A DNA stretch of 64,000 nt, taken from positions 70,183,069-70,247,068 of the forward strand of contig CM051025.1 in assembly GCA_027627225.1 (NCBI GenBank). Direction: 5' to 3'. The notes under the pieces are model-generated. The model ran no database searches. It saw only the letters and a program-made list of their open reading frames with translations, and was not told where the DNA came from. This document shows positions 13,001-28,000 of this stretch, piece after piece. Numbering within the stretch: the first letter of the stretch is position 1; the number at the start of each line of letters is the position of its first letter. The stretch is from Congeria kusceri (Eukaryota > Mollusca > Bivalvia > Myida > Dreissenidae). The position numbers and the translations under genes were made by a program.

Positions 13001-16000
13001 TGAAGTGTGATGTGTCAAACTTCTCTCCGGTGTTGAAGTTCATAGACAGAGGCGGGTCTTGGACCGCTGCCAACCAGCAAACCTCGACACACTTGTCGTA
13101 GTAGGCAGTCAGGTCATCGCATTCAAGATCGCTAGGCACCAATGTCTGTAAAGTGTCAATAGCAAAATGTGTCATATAAGTAAAATTATCAGACAAATAA
13201 ACTCATAATGAGATCCCGAAACTATGAAAATGAATTGAACAACTGTCGTAATTATTCAACCTTTGCCTATAATAGTGTGCACTATGCTCAATATAGAAGC
13301 TCATGATTATTCCGTTTCTGTATGTAACCAATTCGAAATAAAGAGTGTTAAACATAAGCTATTCGCAAATAAAACAAGTCTAGAGTTGAAGAGCGCCAAA
13401 CTACAGGTTACGTGGTGGTTCACGTATTCCTCTACAATAAGACGGCTGACTAGCAAACGCACGCTTGTCAGGGCAATTTTTGCGAACGAAACATTTAACA
13501 TAAACGGTCGCATCAAAGGCGTATAACTTTATTATAAGACGGCTCACTAGCAAATATACTAGAATCATGGCTATTTCTCCAAGCTCTACTAGTACATTAT
13601 ATAAATAGTGCTGGGGTTATAGGTATTTATCTCTTTAATAAGGCAGCACCATAGCAAAATTTTGCTTCTCTCAACATACGCGGTGGCAATAAATATATTA
13701 TTAATATTATTAACTAAAGTTTACATAAAGCGAACGTAGCATGTTGTATATATATATATATGCATAACGGTTTGTTTTTACAGAGGTATTCGCTTTTACC
13801 ATATTTGCGGTTACGCCCTACATTTTCAGGGAACCGATTTAAACGACCTGCGTTGGAAGATAACCAATATTAAAATAGTAAATTAAATCCCAAGAATACT
13901 TTGCCCGAATTTACACAGTTCAAATTGTCTGGTATTTACACGATGAACGTTTGGAGCATTCAATATGAGCGAACATAATCCTTTATTTAAGAACAAATCA
14001 TAGGCACAATTTAGCAAAAGAATAACACAAGCAAAATGTATAATAAAATAAAGAAATAACTACTACAAGCAACATACTCCGTATATAAACAGTGTTATTT
14101 ACATGTAATTAAATTAATCATAATTAAAAAATAAACGGTCCAAAATCAACAAAATTAAGACTTTCCAATCGCATGCGCTTAACCAGATATTTGCTGATCC
14201 ACCTAATTAAGAAAGTCACGAGACCATGTAAGACATATATCTGGTTTTGAAATAATGCTTTTCATCATAGGCTTTAGGAAAATGCATCATAGAAAATACA
14301 AGCGGCATATCTGTTAATTAATAGTAACAGTGAAATAGTAAACAAGAAGGAAAAAGTAGACTAGCCTAGACCTGTTTACAAAGTGCCCAAGTGTCACACC
14401 TTTTGCATGAAAAAATTTGACGGTCATGTGTTTAACGAATTGAAATCAATTAAAGGTCTTGATAGAGAATTTGGTGCATATATTTAAAAATATTCCATAA
14501 GTTTTAGACAAAATGCTTTGCAAAATTTTACTATCGACATGTACGGAAAACTGCGGCCATGCATTCAAGATTCAAAAGCATTTGAAAGAAATGTGCACAA
14601 AGAACATCACTACTAAATATTTTTGCAATTACCATATAATAAAATTTAAAAGATGATCAAAATCCAGGTGCATAAATAGAGAAACTTATAAAAACAGCTA
14701 AAGGAATTTATTTTAGACAGTGACACATTGAGTATACGGATAACTTGATAACTGGAACAACAACATATACAGAACATACATATGATTTCACTAAAGTCAT
14801 CCGTCTTGGACCGGACAGAGGACATCCATCGAGAGCGTAAAAATGGTGTAAATTCACACACAACTTCACATTGACCCATATTAAATCTAATAACAAACAC
14901 ATGTGACTACAACTTAACTGCATACTATTGACATGTCAAATAAATAAATAGTAACAACGAACAAACAAGAATTATTTGAATAAACTTTTAATTACTCGGT
15001 TTTCGAATGCTTATATGACATTACATTACTCAGCTATCAAAATTATCTGAATACATTTGATAAAAAACCATATTTTTAACGAGTCGAAATTATTTAAAGT
15101 AACTAGAATAAATCTTACCATTCTAGTAAATATTTTTGAAATTAGTTCATTCATTTCGGAAAAAGAAAATTTTCAATATTTTAATTATTCTCATACATGA
15201 AAAATTACCCCGCCCCATAACAGCCATGTCGTTTAACAAAAAATAATAGAAGAAATTAAGTAAAGGAACTTAGAAACATTCCTGCCATGTTTGGTTAATG
15301 ATCATTAAGCTTTACCATGCAAATAATTGTCGGGCGAAATTTGCTGACGACGTGCGATGGAAGACGTACAATTGCTGATCACATGAACTCACAATGAGCT
15401 TTGCCTAGACGAGCGAAAAACAAAGCTTATACCGGAATATAAAATACATTCTCTCATAATACATCCACCAGTAATACATACACGCTTAAGGACATTGAAG
15501 ACATTCTGAGCTCTGAGTATCCAAAACGCTTTAATCTGCTGTTGCATTTCCTTCGTCAGGGCCACTTTATACTCGGACCATTTAGGTTTAAATTCCTAGA
15601 TCAAATTGTAAACAATATACAAAAAACAACGCCGTCATTAGAATGATGACAAAACAAGAAATATACTTTCCTGACTTTTCGAATTAATATACATGTATTA
15701 CAAACGATAAGTATGCATATATACGTTTCCCTGTTACATGCTGTAAATTGTATTTATTTTGCTGAACAGACGGTGATGATGTAATTGCCTATCAATGACC
15801 AAGAAAATCTTGCTATGCCGACGATACATATACGAAATAAGAGAAGAGTTAAATTACTCTAAAATAGTTTATGAATGTTATGTAAAATGTATGATTTCTA
15901 CTCTAGACTATATAGACAATTATATAAAGAACAATGATTATTTTCATGTCGTTTAATCCACGATCATGTGTGATTTCATTGCGCCAGTATTACAACCTGA

Positions 16001-19000
16001 TTTTAATATATTTGTATGCTTGTCAATCGTTAATCAACCCCTACAAGCCTACCTGTGGAATGTTTCTAGGCAGTTCTATTGCACTCTGAACTTGTTCAAA
16101 GAAATCCTGCCAAGCCATATTTTGGCACTGATCATTTATATTCTAGAAAAACAAATACGCGTGCATAATCTGTGTAATCCAGAATTTTTCATCCAGACAA
16201 CAAATTCAAATTGATTTTTTTCGTTTAAAAATAGTTAAGTTGTGTATAATACCGTAATTAGAAGATTTAGAATAGTTAAGTACTTTTTAAAATAATTTAT
16301 TACTTAAGAGAACATCACTTGCCTTTGGTCTTCCAATTACAAGTCCACTTGAAACCCATTTAATGTTACCTTCAGCACATTTAACAGTGTCTTCACTACA
16401 TCCATGTCAGGATGGCTTTTCTTCAAACTGTCAAACGCATCTGTCCACTCGTTTTCATACAGTTCGCTCATTTTTTCTGCAATCTTGGTGGGTCTGTTCA
16501 CGTCGCTCAGGTCGGTAATGTTCGGGTTGTTATCGCAGTCTGTGTTCGATGCAACTGCACTTAATCTGCATACATATCATGTTAAACATCGTAATATAAT
16601 CATAATTAAAAAAATGACCGGGGCACCAGTTGGAATGTTACGTTTGCAGAGTACATGCAGTATAAAAAACAGAATAACAATGCATGTAGTTCAATAAACA
16701 CATTGTGGAAATAAGTATCATTTTATGTATTAACATTTCTTTTCAGTGGAAATATGTTCTTACCCAAATTGATATTGGACTACAGTTTTTTTCAATCAAC
16801 ACAATGCAGAAAAACATTATTAAATAATTATTATACGATTACTTTAGTCACTAAACAGGTTTTTGCACGAGAGTAATGAACATAATTTTAATCGCATGCA
16901 CACATAATAATGGTCTATAAGTCACCAATACATATATTTTGAGCATCATAAAATTGTACCTTTCATATTCTTCAATGTTATCATGTTTTTGTTTGACCCG
17001 TTGAATTTCTTCATCGTAATATTCTTTAAGGGATTCGTACCTTTAAAAACAATGTACATGTAGAAACAGGTCCTACATATTCATATGTGCAAGAGTATAC
17101 TAAAATCACGGTCGTGTTTTGAACTAGTATCTGATTAAAAAGTAGTTAAAGGGCAAAGGCGATCTATGTCAATATCATTGTTGCCAATATTATTTACCTT
17201 ACGTGCAGATCTTTTATGTTGTATCTCTGTTTTTCTTGTTCTCCTAACAAATCATTACACAGACGTTGGCTTGTGTCACAATAGCAGGTCTGTATATGTG
17301 TAGACTGGCTACTTTAAAAGAATTTTTTTCCATTACTGATCATACCTAATAACTCGTATAATTTCGTGTATAACGTATCAAACCGACGTACTTGTAGTTG
17401 TTTTTTCATATGTTTATGTAATACGTGTAATAAACAAAAAAAACTGATGGCATTGTTTTTCTAAACTACAACAGCTTATATTCCCTAAGTTTCTAAAGAC
17501 GTGTATTTTTCTATTATTTCCAATACATCAATAATGTTTACTTTATTGTTTGTAATATCCAGACTGTTTTTATTACGTGGAATGTTGACGAGTAGTAAAA
17601 TTGTTCAGTTTTGCAGCTTGTATGTAATCAGCGAATTCAATTTCACAGGTATAATGAAAGCTTAACATGAAATAGCAGTATATGTAGATGTTTTCCTCAA
17701 ATAATCCAAATACAGATCCCCAAATAAATTCATGTCTAGTTCGATTAATGTCCACCAAGAGGTTTCAGAGATAATGATTTGGCACTTAAAGCTAACGCAT
17801 AAAAACATCTCAAAGATTAATAGTCTTATAATTGATAACTGAAATTAAAACATAAAATAGCCGTACCTCGTCCTTCCAGACAGACTTGAAACAGGAGCAT
17901 TAAGGAGTAACTGCAATATAAAGTGTTGTTGTTTTATGTTTTTACCAGACAGAGGTACGGGAGAGCGTTGTTTGCAGTGGCAATGTTAACACAATCTGGG
18001 GTGACAGCTTTAACAAGTTGCTTCTACTAGTATAAAGCACTCATGCCCTCCCATCTTATTAATGAGTGCTCAAGGTCAGGACGGAAAGACATTACCTGCC
18101 CCCAATTCTCTATTTCTATATGCCATCCGAAACCATTGCTAGAAACTGCCAAAGCAATGGAATGGTCGCAGTACCATACCGAAACTATTATTGTCAGGCA
18201 CCAGAGGGAGAGGCAGACCGAAATCTAAATTGGAATATTCAAACGACGACAGCCTATATGTCGGTCATTCAGTCAGTGTGTCCTTCGGTCCGTCGGATGA
18301 TCCGTCTGTCGTTAGACGAAACCTTGTCCGATGTTGGTATTTTTTTCACCGACCAAAAATTATGATTAAAACACTTGATATTGAATAACTGTTAAACCAT
18401 GTCTGGGGATAACTACAGAACCACTTTGTTCAGGCTCTTCGATCTTGGCAGCTGGGTCGGTTATAGGATTCCTCTTGATCTTGGGGTCCTTGGGTGATCA
18501 AGGTCAACCCAAACCAATACTTTGAAACGCTTGTCGAGGCAATAAATTCGCAACTCTTTGGCCTAGTTTGTCAATCTTGGTAGGTAGGTTGGTCATGGCA
18601 TTGATTTAGAAATCCTTTGCTCCAATGTCAAGGCCAACCCGACCAAAAGATTAAAAAACATCTTTGTCTGGGAAATAACTACGCAACCTGTCGGCCCAAG
18701 TTATTTAAACCAGCAGATGACCAGATCATGCTGAATATTAATGCACACATTGTTAAATTCTTGCATATACATGGAAACGAAAATAAAAGCCATCAATGTT
18801 AGCCGACGGTTAAGGTTGTAGATGGCTAAAATGTGATTGTTACTGTCTTCTTGAAATATCAAGTACACTATTTAACATCAAGAATATGCTATATGGTGTA
18901 TTCGTTCGCAATTTTAAATTTCTGACTTTCCGTATTACTTCCAGACTGAAAAAATATTTATCCCCATACATTTTGGACGCAGCGTTTATTTGCCCCCCTC

Positions 19001-22000
19001 AGCCATAATGTGTTTTTATATGTACATTTACCCTATACATAAACATTTATCAGGAGCTCTTGGTAGGTAGAAAGACCATTACTGGCAGAGGATCCCAATT
19101 GGGTTACAGCTCAAGAATAAACTGACCAAAAGTAGAAAAAAACTGACCAATATATACAAAACCTCGCCCGGGCAATAACTACAGAACACTTAAAGCCAAG
19201 GTTCTTCAAACTAGGTTGATGCTGGCTAGTAAAGGATTACTACTGATTACTTATTTAGTCCTTGGGTAAAAGGTCAACGTCAAATTGCCCAATGCTTGTT
19301 AAACCGTGTACAGACAATTACTATGGAACCATAGGCCCGGGTTCCCAGGTTCGTGGAATTTGGTAGGTAGGTTCTTATGACAACGAATAGATCCCTGATA
19401 TTTGGGTAATAGGGGTCACTGATCAAGAAAACAAGTTGGCCATGATGACCCTAGGTCTTTACCTGAGTTTAAGGCATCAAATGGCTAATAACAAGAGGGG
19501 AAAATGGCACTAAACGCCTTACGTGAGTATTAAGAAATGGGCCTTGCAGTTTCAGACGTTTTTTTAGTCTATATCAACCATGTGAACCACAGAGCATGGC
19601 AACCTTGTACCCAAGGGGCATAATTTAAACAATATTTGTAGTGGACCACTTTTCAATGTTACATTACCCAATATGATTCCACTGGGCCTTGCGGTTTCAG
19701 AGGCGATTTTTCAAGTCATTCTGCTATTTAAATGTATATAAACCATATGACCCCCAAAGGGTGGCCAATTTTTACCCCAGGGACATCATTTGAACAATCT
19801 TTGTAGAGGACCACTCCACGATGCTTCACACAAAATATAAAACCTCTGGGCCTTACGGTTTTTGACATCATTTGAACAATCTTTGCAGAGGACCACTATA
19901 AAATGTCAGATACCACATATATAACCTCTAGCCCTTGCAGTTTCAGATGAGAATATTGTTAAAGTCATCTTGCTATTTAAGTCCATATCAACCATGTGAG
20001 CCCTGGGGTGTGGCCAGTTTTGACCCCAGGGGCATAATTTGAACAGTCTTTATAGAGGGCCACTATACAATGTTACATACCAAATTTGAAACCTCTGGAC
20101 CTTGTGGTTTCAGAGGAGAAGATTTGAAAAGTCATTTTAAAATTTAAGTCAATATCAACCATGTGACCCTCGGGATGTGGCCAGTTTTGACCAAAGAGGC
20201 ATAATTTGAACAATCTTCTAAAGGACCACTATTCAATGCTACATACCCAGGCCTTTCCCCAGGATTTTGTTAAGGCACAGGGGCAAATAAAGGCGGTTGG
20301 GGGTGGGGGTGGGAGGTGGGGGTAACCCCATCGACGTTAGATTTTTGAAAACTTTGTATGTGTACCAAATCAAAATCTACAGTAATTCAGAGCTAACAGA
20401 AGGACAACATTAAACAGCCTTTTGATATATTTTTTTCTCTCTTTTGTTTCCCAATGACATAACATAATCATAAAATTAACACACTATAAAAATTATCAAG
20501 GAAACACAACACCATAAGTGGCAAAAGAAATGTAACCTGGAAATAGATAATGACACGGTTTACCTAAATGTATACCTCTTTCAATGAAGTTATTGTCGCA
20601 ATATCACAAAATTATCAGAAATTACTTTAAACTAAACTTTATTTTAAATTTCATTTCATGTCTGAAATGTTCAGGTCTTCCACTATCCAGCACTAATCAA
20701 ACACAAACATTTTATTTTAGTGCAAGCCCCGTACATAAATTTAGAAAGCTGTCCTTCATGGTTTTTGTTGATGCCACATGTCCACCCACATGTTGATGAG
20801 GCATACTGGTCATGTCCAATATCTGGTACTAAAAAGTTGTTCTTCTGAGAAGAGGTCCTTGGGTGGAAGCTGCCAACAAGGCATTAAGAACGTTGTTGGA
20901 GAGAAATGATCTGTGTGTAGTTGTGTGTGTGCTGCACACATTTAATTAAACTGTACAAATAATAGGTTTAAAGTTGATGACTAGACTTAGGCTGTTTCTG
21001 TACATGCTGGCGATACAGACTGCAGTGTCAGCGCTACAGACTCAATTGCTGTATCATTTTGTCTTACCAAAAAATTGTGCAGTTTGACCTAAGTTAGACC
21101 AGATATAGATCTTATGCTATCATTTCATATTTGGCATTTCATTATTAAATTAGAATTCTACCATGGTCGCTCACGCGCTCACATTGAAATAAGAATAGAG
21201 CTAACTGTGGTTTATTACCCCGATATACCAACGGTTGTTTCCCACTCGCGCGTGAATTAATTCCATATAATGAACTTTAAAATTCTTCTTTGTTTGTATT
21301 CTTTGTTAATTTTTTTTTAATAAAAATGATTGTTAGCAAATCTATTTCATTTCCTTCAATTTAAATTCGTGTAAACAATGTTTAAAAGCCGAATTGTGCC
21401 ATTTCGTTGTTGAGAATATATGCGAAAACGGCTGTTACATTTTACCCCCGCGATATTTTTATCAATGAAAATTGTATTACAAACAATGTTACGTGACATA
21501 AATAGCGTAGTACATTTGACCTACAAATCGTCTGCTGTAGTATACATCTTACTGAAGAATGGCGCATCCACTGCCTATTCGAATTTGGTCAATTTGTGAG
21601 TTTAAAGGGAGCATGGAAAGTTGGAGGGTGTGAGCTATATGGATGATGGCATGTACAGAAGTGTGTACTTAGATATATGCACAGTGGTGAAATGAAAAGT
21701 GCATTTGTGCATGAAGTCTTTGAGAAAAGCACAGCCACCTTTAAAGAAGTTAATGATTTCTTTTATGATGTGAGTGGTATGGCAGATAAAGATGATCCGA
21801 GTTTCCTAGATGAAGATTTTGACATTGAAAATGAAACATTACCAGCATCCCCACCAGTGAAAAGATTTGAAACTTCAGCTGACATACAAGTAAACAAACT
21901 GAAATCACAGAACACGGAGAAAACCACAGATAACAAAAACAAAATGGGCAGTCAAAATGATGAAAGGTAAAATTTGATGTTTTTTTCTAGGTCTGGAGGT

Positions 22001-25000
22001 GTCATAATCATGTTGCTATATCATTAGTTTTATTACAGAATTAAATGGAGCAGTTGGCGGATTGTTAGATTACGGTAATCTAAAAATAACGCAGTTATAC
22101 CATTAAGAATTATTATTATTATTAAATAGCATAGTTTGTTGTCCAATTATACATGGTCCGGAATATAGATCTAGATGCATACGAATTAAATCACAAGTGC
22201 GAAGTATAAGTGATCGATTTGATAACACGGCTCGCATCTATACTCCTGACCACAGTCTTTGTGCTAAACAACTCCCGGATAGAGCTTTCGATTTGAGCCC
22301 AGTGGAAATGCTCATGCATTAGACCAATGGGGCTTTTTTCCAGAGAATTATTATTACACAATATTATGAAGAATTATTATTATATTTTTTATGGCAATTA
22401 TTATCCACATGGAGTGGACTTTGATAAAAGTTAACCAAATAGAGATATGACATTAACATTTCAAGAATAAATTGATACATTCTTACTGTTAAAAACCACA
22501 TAAAAGAATATGAACAAAATGTTGTAAACAGAATTACCAACCCCCCCCCCCCCCCCCCCCCAACATACACACATACTCTATAAAACAGAAAGGATTTGTT
22601 TTGTCATGAAATGGCCGTTTAAGTGTTTTCATTTTACTCAACAATTTCTGCTTATTTCCTGAACTATTTTTTTTTAAAGGCTCCGCACATAATTTGTTGC
22701 AGAAAAACCTACGCATGATTTCCTTCATTGTCTATATAAAACAAGAAAAATATTATGACACAAAGTTAACACAAAGTTAACAATCCCAAACTTAAAGCAT
22801 ACAAACCAATCGTCAACATTTTTTGTATACATCATATAATTTTATTATTCAGAATTAATTTCCGCATTATATAAATAGTTGTTAATTGGCCAATAAACGA
22901 CTTAGAGTTCTTATGCATAGGAATTAAACCAAGGCCAGGACGGTGTGAGCGCCATTGTTTTTATAGCCACCCATCAGAACAACAAAGAGTTGTTCATTGG
23001 CCAATAAACAATGATAATGCGAAAATTATTTTGATCCTAAACATGACCTGATAAATATTGTTGCAACTGTAATGAGAACTACATTTTACTATGCTGCTCT
23101 CAGAATCGGGACTATTTTGTGCCTTGTTTATTGCATAGTTTAACAAGGATAATTTTGTTGTTGATATACAAATTAGCGAGTATCATGTAATAATTTGCAA
23201 AATATAAAGATATTAACTTTCAAATTGTTTAACAGTATTTTTGTATTGCATTTTATAGAATGGATCCTGGAAGCTGGATATTCTATCACAGATTTTGAAA
23301 ACATGGATGTAAGAGAGCTTGACGAGACCCTCCAGAAATTTTACGCCTCTGTACAAGCCAAGGAGGGACAAGATTATTCCAAGTCAGCCCTGGTATCTAT
23401 TCGCGCCGGAATCAATCGCCATTTGATTTTGCCACATGTGGCCAGGCAGATCAATTTAATGAAAGACAGGGAATTTATATTCTCCAATCAAGTTTTGACG
23501 GGGCTTATCAAGAACCTGAAAAGGGATGGAATAGACAGGAGTTCACACAAGGAGCCCATCAGTGAGGAGGACCTTGCTAAATTCTACAGAAGTGGAGTCT
23601 CAGAGCAAACCCCGGAAACACTTCAAAACAAGGTCATCTTTGACATAATGACACAATTTGGTTGACGCGGACATGAAGGGCTGAAAGAAAAAGATTCCTT
23701 CATCGTCAAAGAAGATGCAAAGGGTAGGCGCTATCTCTGCATGGCTTACAACGAAGCTGACAACACATCATGGTGTTGATGCCTAAGAAAAGCCGAAACA
23801 GCCACGACTCTATGAAAATCAGGGACCAAATTGCCGACTACGATCCTATGAAAAATACATTTCAGAGCTGAATGCCAATTGCAATAGTTTGTTTCAAAGA
23901 CCGAAATCAAAGGTTACAGAGAAAGATACAACATCGTATTGCGAATAACCTGTTAGAGTAAACACACTGGGAAAATTTATGTCAAAATCATCTGCAAAGG
24001 CCAACCTAAGTACAAGGTACACCAACCACTGCTTGCGTGCATGTGTGTCATCGCATCTGCACAAGATAGGATATTCAAATCAGGATATAATGGCCGTTAC
24101 TGATCATCGCAACCCTGCAAGTCTTGAGGCCTACATCAAGCCAGATGATGATGAAAGACACAGTGTCAGTAATGCATTGAATTTGGCAGGTAGCCTAATG
24201 CAAATGGTCAAAAAGCACTTACCCAAATCACATCAGATGTCATTCCATCAATTCGTTCCTTGGCGGCCGCACAAAGTGATGCCCAAGTTCAACAACCAGT
24301 CAACATTACTTTGTTATCTACGAATAATTCTCTGTCACAGAGTCGTACACTTCAGTTGTTCACTGGTAACATCTCGTCCAGCACAATAAACCTCAATATT
24401 AATAACTATGGCACGTGAGTTCACCTAACGAGGAAATTGACTGTTACCAAGAGACGTTAAGCCATTGGCTGTTACCAACAGCAGTTATGACAGCTTAAAT
24501 CAATATTACTCGGAGTATATCCATTTTCAAACACAGATTAATGAATTGTTGCGGTTTCCGCAATGTTGACTGTTTATCCACAAGATCTGTTGCATTATGG
24601 TCGGTCTTTTAATATGCTGACTAATTATTTAATGAATATTCTCGTTGTTTTAATTATTATTACACATGAAATAATTTATACGCTGTATTATTTGATTCGG
24701 CGTTATAAAAAAATATTTTTTTTCAAAAAGTCTTCATTTTCCGGTAGAGTGGGGTGAATTGTAACAGCCGAATGGTCACGTGATTTGTTGTTTACATGTT
24801 GCTACTCAACAAAAAATAGTGCCGTATAGTACAAAAAAACGGTTAACGTTTATTCATGGCAGAATCGAAATAATTTACGGGTAAGCGTTGGGCATTGCGG
24901 TAATAACCAACGGTTTGTCGTTCCGATGCTTGTTATCAAATCACGAGGGCTACCGTGGTTTAATTCCTTCGCATCGGAACTCCAAACCATTGGTTATAAC

Positions 25001-28000
25001 CGCAATAACCAACGCTTACCCGTAAATTATTTCTTAAATATACACTTCGCCTGTAAACAAATTCAATGTAGTAGATCTACAGTGAAAATGTATGATTTAA
25101 GACGGTCTTATATATTGATACTGATTGACTACATTTCTTACACATTGCTTAACCATTACATCAAGCTAATTTACTTACACAACAACATGATTGACCATGC
25201 TGGTGGGTAACATTTTCTATTCATTTCAATGGTCATCTGAAACGATTCTCTTAAGCAACCCCAAAACACTGTGTAACTCGCTTGCTGTTTGATCTAAAAT
25301 AAAGCACACTGTATAAACCTAGCAGGAATGTCGTCTACTGTATTGAGTTTTGAGTGTTAGAGGCCTCGTGAAATTATAGTGCTGCAGTAAAAACAACGTG
25401 ACTCCCCAAGGGTATAGCCAGTTTTGACCCCAGGGGTATAATTTGAACAATCTTTGTAGAGGACTACTATACAATGTTACATACCAAATATAAAACCTCT
25501 GGGCTTTGCAATTTCAGAGGAGAAGATTTTTAAAGTCATTTGGCTATTTCAGTCTGTATAAACCATGTTACCCCCAGGGTGTGGCCAGTTTTTAACCCCA
25601 GGGGCATCATTTGCACTTTCTTTGTAGAGGACAACTATACAATATTACGTGCCAAATATGAAACCTCTGGGCCATGCGGTTTCAGAGAAGAAGATTTTAA
25701 AAGTCATTTTGCTATTTAAGTCTATATAAACCATGTGACCCCCGGGGTATGGCCAGTTCTGACCCAAGGGGCATCACTTAAACAATCTCTGTAGACAACC
25801 ACTATAACAATGTTACAAACCAAATATGAAACCTCTAGGCCTTGTGGTTTCAGAGGAGAAAATTTTAAAAGTCATTTTGCTATATAAGGCTATATAAACC
25901 ATGTGACCCCTGGGTCGTGGCCAGTTTTGACCCCAGAGGCATCCTTTGAACAATCTTATTAGAGGACCACTAGAGGATGTCACATATCAAATATGAAAGC
26001 TCTGAGCCTTGTGGTTTGAAAGGAGAAGATTTTTAAAGCGTTCACGTTTTAAATCTTTTTTTTAGCTCTGATGACCTACCTATGCAGCGGGCCGAAAAGA
26101 TTTGAACAAATTTAAAAGAAGTCCACCCAAGGATAATTCCTGTTTAGTTTGGTGAAAATCTGCTAAGTGGTTTAGGAGAAGATGTTGTTTGAACGCACGC
26201 ACGAGCACACGCACGCACGATGGACAACGCGCTTTGTGCTCAGGTGAGCTAAAAAGTGGAAAAAAAAACTAGAAATGTGTCCACAGACACGGATACCCCA
26301 TCTATGAAGCCTGTTTTACATGGCCCCGTTTTGTCTATATACATTTAATAATTTTTCAAAAAAAGCATTGCCCTTTTATATTGTACTTTCTGCGAATGTA
26401 TTCTCTTATTCTGTGAAGTAAGTTGAGGCATCACACATTTCCAATCAACAGTTTTAGTCCTCATCAATTACCAAAATCTTTATAAATCTTAACATTTATA
26501 CATATTCTTGACCTTTGACCTGACAGTGTGACCTTAAACTTGGACCAAGGCACCTGGTTCTTGCACGCGACACACCGCCTCATTATGCTTATCACTTGTG
26601 CCAAGTAATTTGAAATTCCTTCTATGCTTGACAAAATTGCGCTCCAGACAGGGTCTATGGCTTACATTCTTAAATTTGATATTGACCTTAGGCCTAGAGA
26701 GATGGTTCTGGCGCGCGACACACCGTCTCAACATGCTTAGGACTTCTGCCAAGTTATTTGACATTCCTTTCCCGCTGTACAAAATTATGTCCACAGACAC
26801 GAATGCCCCCACCTATGCAGCCTGTTCTACATGTTAATATGCACACATAATATTTTGCAAAGGGAGAAGTGTCGTTTTATATTGTACATTCTACTAACGT
26901 ATTGTTTTATTCTTTGAAGTATGTTGAGGTATCAATAAATGGTCGTAATTAAATTTTGGGGTAATTGTGAGTTATTTTTCTTCTATGCTTCACTTACTCT
27001 TGCTATAACAAAATGCCTTTTATCATTTTTGAATTATGCTTTGCAAACGCATTTATTAAGGTTAGTAATTCACTAACTTCACAAGTCCACGCCACATGCA
27101 TAATGCTAATAACTTCTGCCCGTTAATTTGAAAATTCCTCTATGCTAGACAAAATTATAAATCGGTTAAAGGCAATTACTTAAACTCTTATATTTGACCT
27201 TTGACTTTTAAGTGTGACCTTGACCTTGGTCCAAATGATCTGGTTGTTGCACGCCACATGTTGTCTCATAATGCGTATCACTTCTGTCAAGTAATTTTAA
27301 AATTGTTTCATGACGGACAAAATTATGCTTCAGAAAGAGTCCGTGGAACTAATTCTAATATATTTGACCATTGATCTTTAAGTATGACTTTGACCTTGGA
27401 CCTAGTTCTTGCGCATGACACGCCGTCGTAGATTCATAATGGTTATCACTTCTGCCTGGATAGGAATCTTAACATTTATAAATGTATACCGGACCTTTGG
27501 CCTTTAAGTGTGACCTTGACTTTGGACCAAGACACTTGGTCCTTGCAAGCGACACACCGCCTCATAATGCTTATCATTCCTGCACAGTTGTTTGAAAATT
27601 CTTCCCTGCTGGACAAAATTATGCCACAGACAGGGTCAATGGCTTATATTCTTATATGGCTTAAATTCGTATATGAAACATTAGATTTGTACGTGTGACA
27701 CTGACATAGGACAAATGGACGTGGTTCTTGCTCGCGTTATACCGCCTCACCATGCTTAACAATTGTGCAAAGTTATTTGAAATTCCTTCCATGCTGGAAA
27801 AATTAATTTCCGGAGAGTGTCTATGGCTTAAATTCTTATATTTGACATTTGACCTTTACGTGTGAACTTGACAATAGCCCTAGGGACCTTATCCTTGCGC
27901 GCGAAACATCGCCTTATCATGCACAACACTTGTGCCAATATATTTGATATTTCTTCAATGCTGACAAAATTATGCTCAGGACAGGGTCTATGGCTTAAAT

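Larger units (their letters stand above)
1..16700. repeat. Segmental duplication, copy 1 (47.3-kb period)
   Basis: This stretch matches 47294-64000 almost base for base, at offset 47293, then 47299 after a 6-bp insertion in copy 2 near 57354, then 47300 after a 1-bp insertion near 61543. It carries the B locus (partial) and the 3' part of gene A. By eye there are about 12 substitutions in the first 720 bases and only about two dozen over the next 16 kb. Both ends run off the visible matching pair, so the true duplication is longer than 16.7 kb and its period is about 47.3 kb. It is either a recent tandem duplication or a false duplication in the assembly. Confidence 0.95.
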
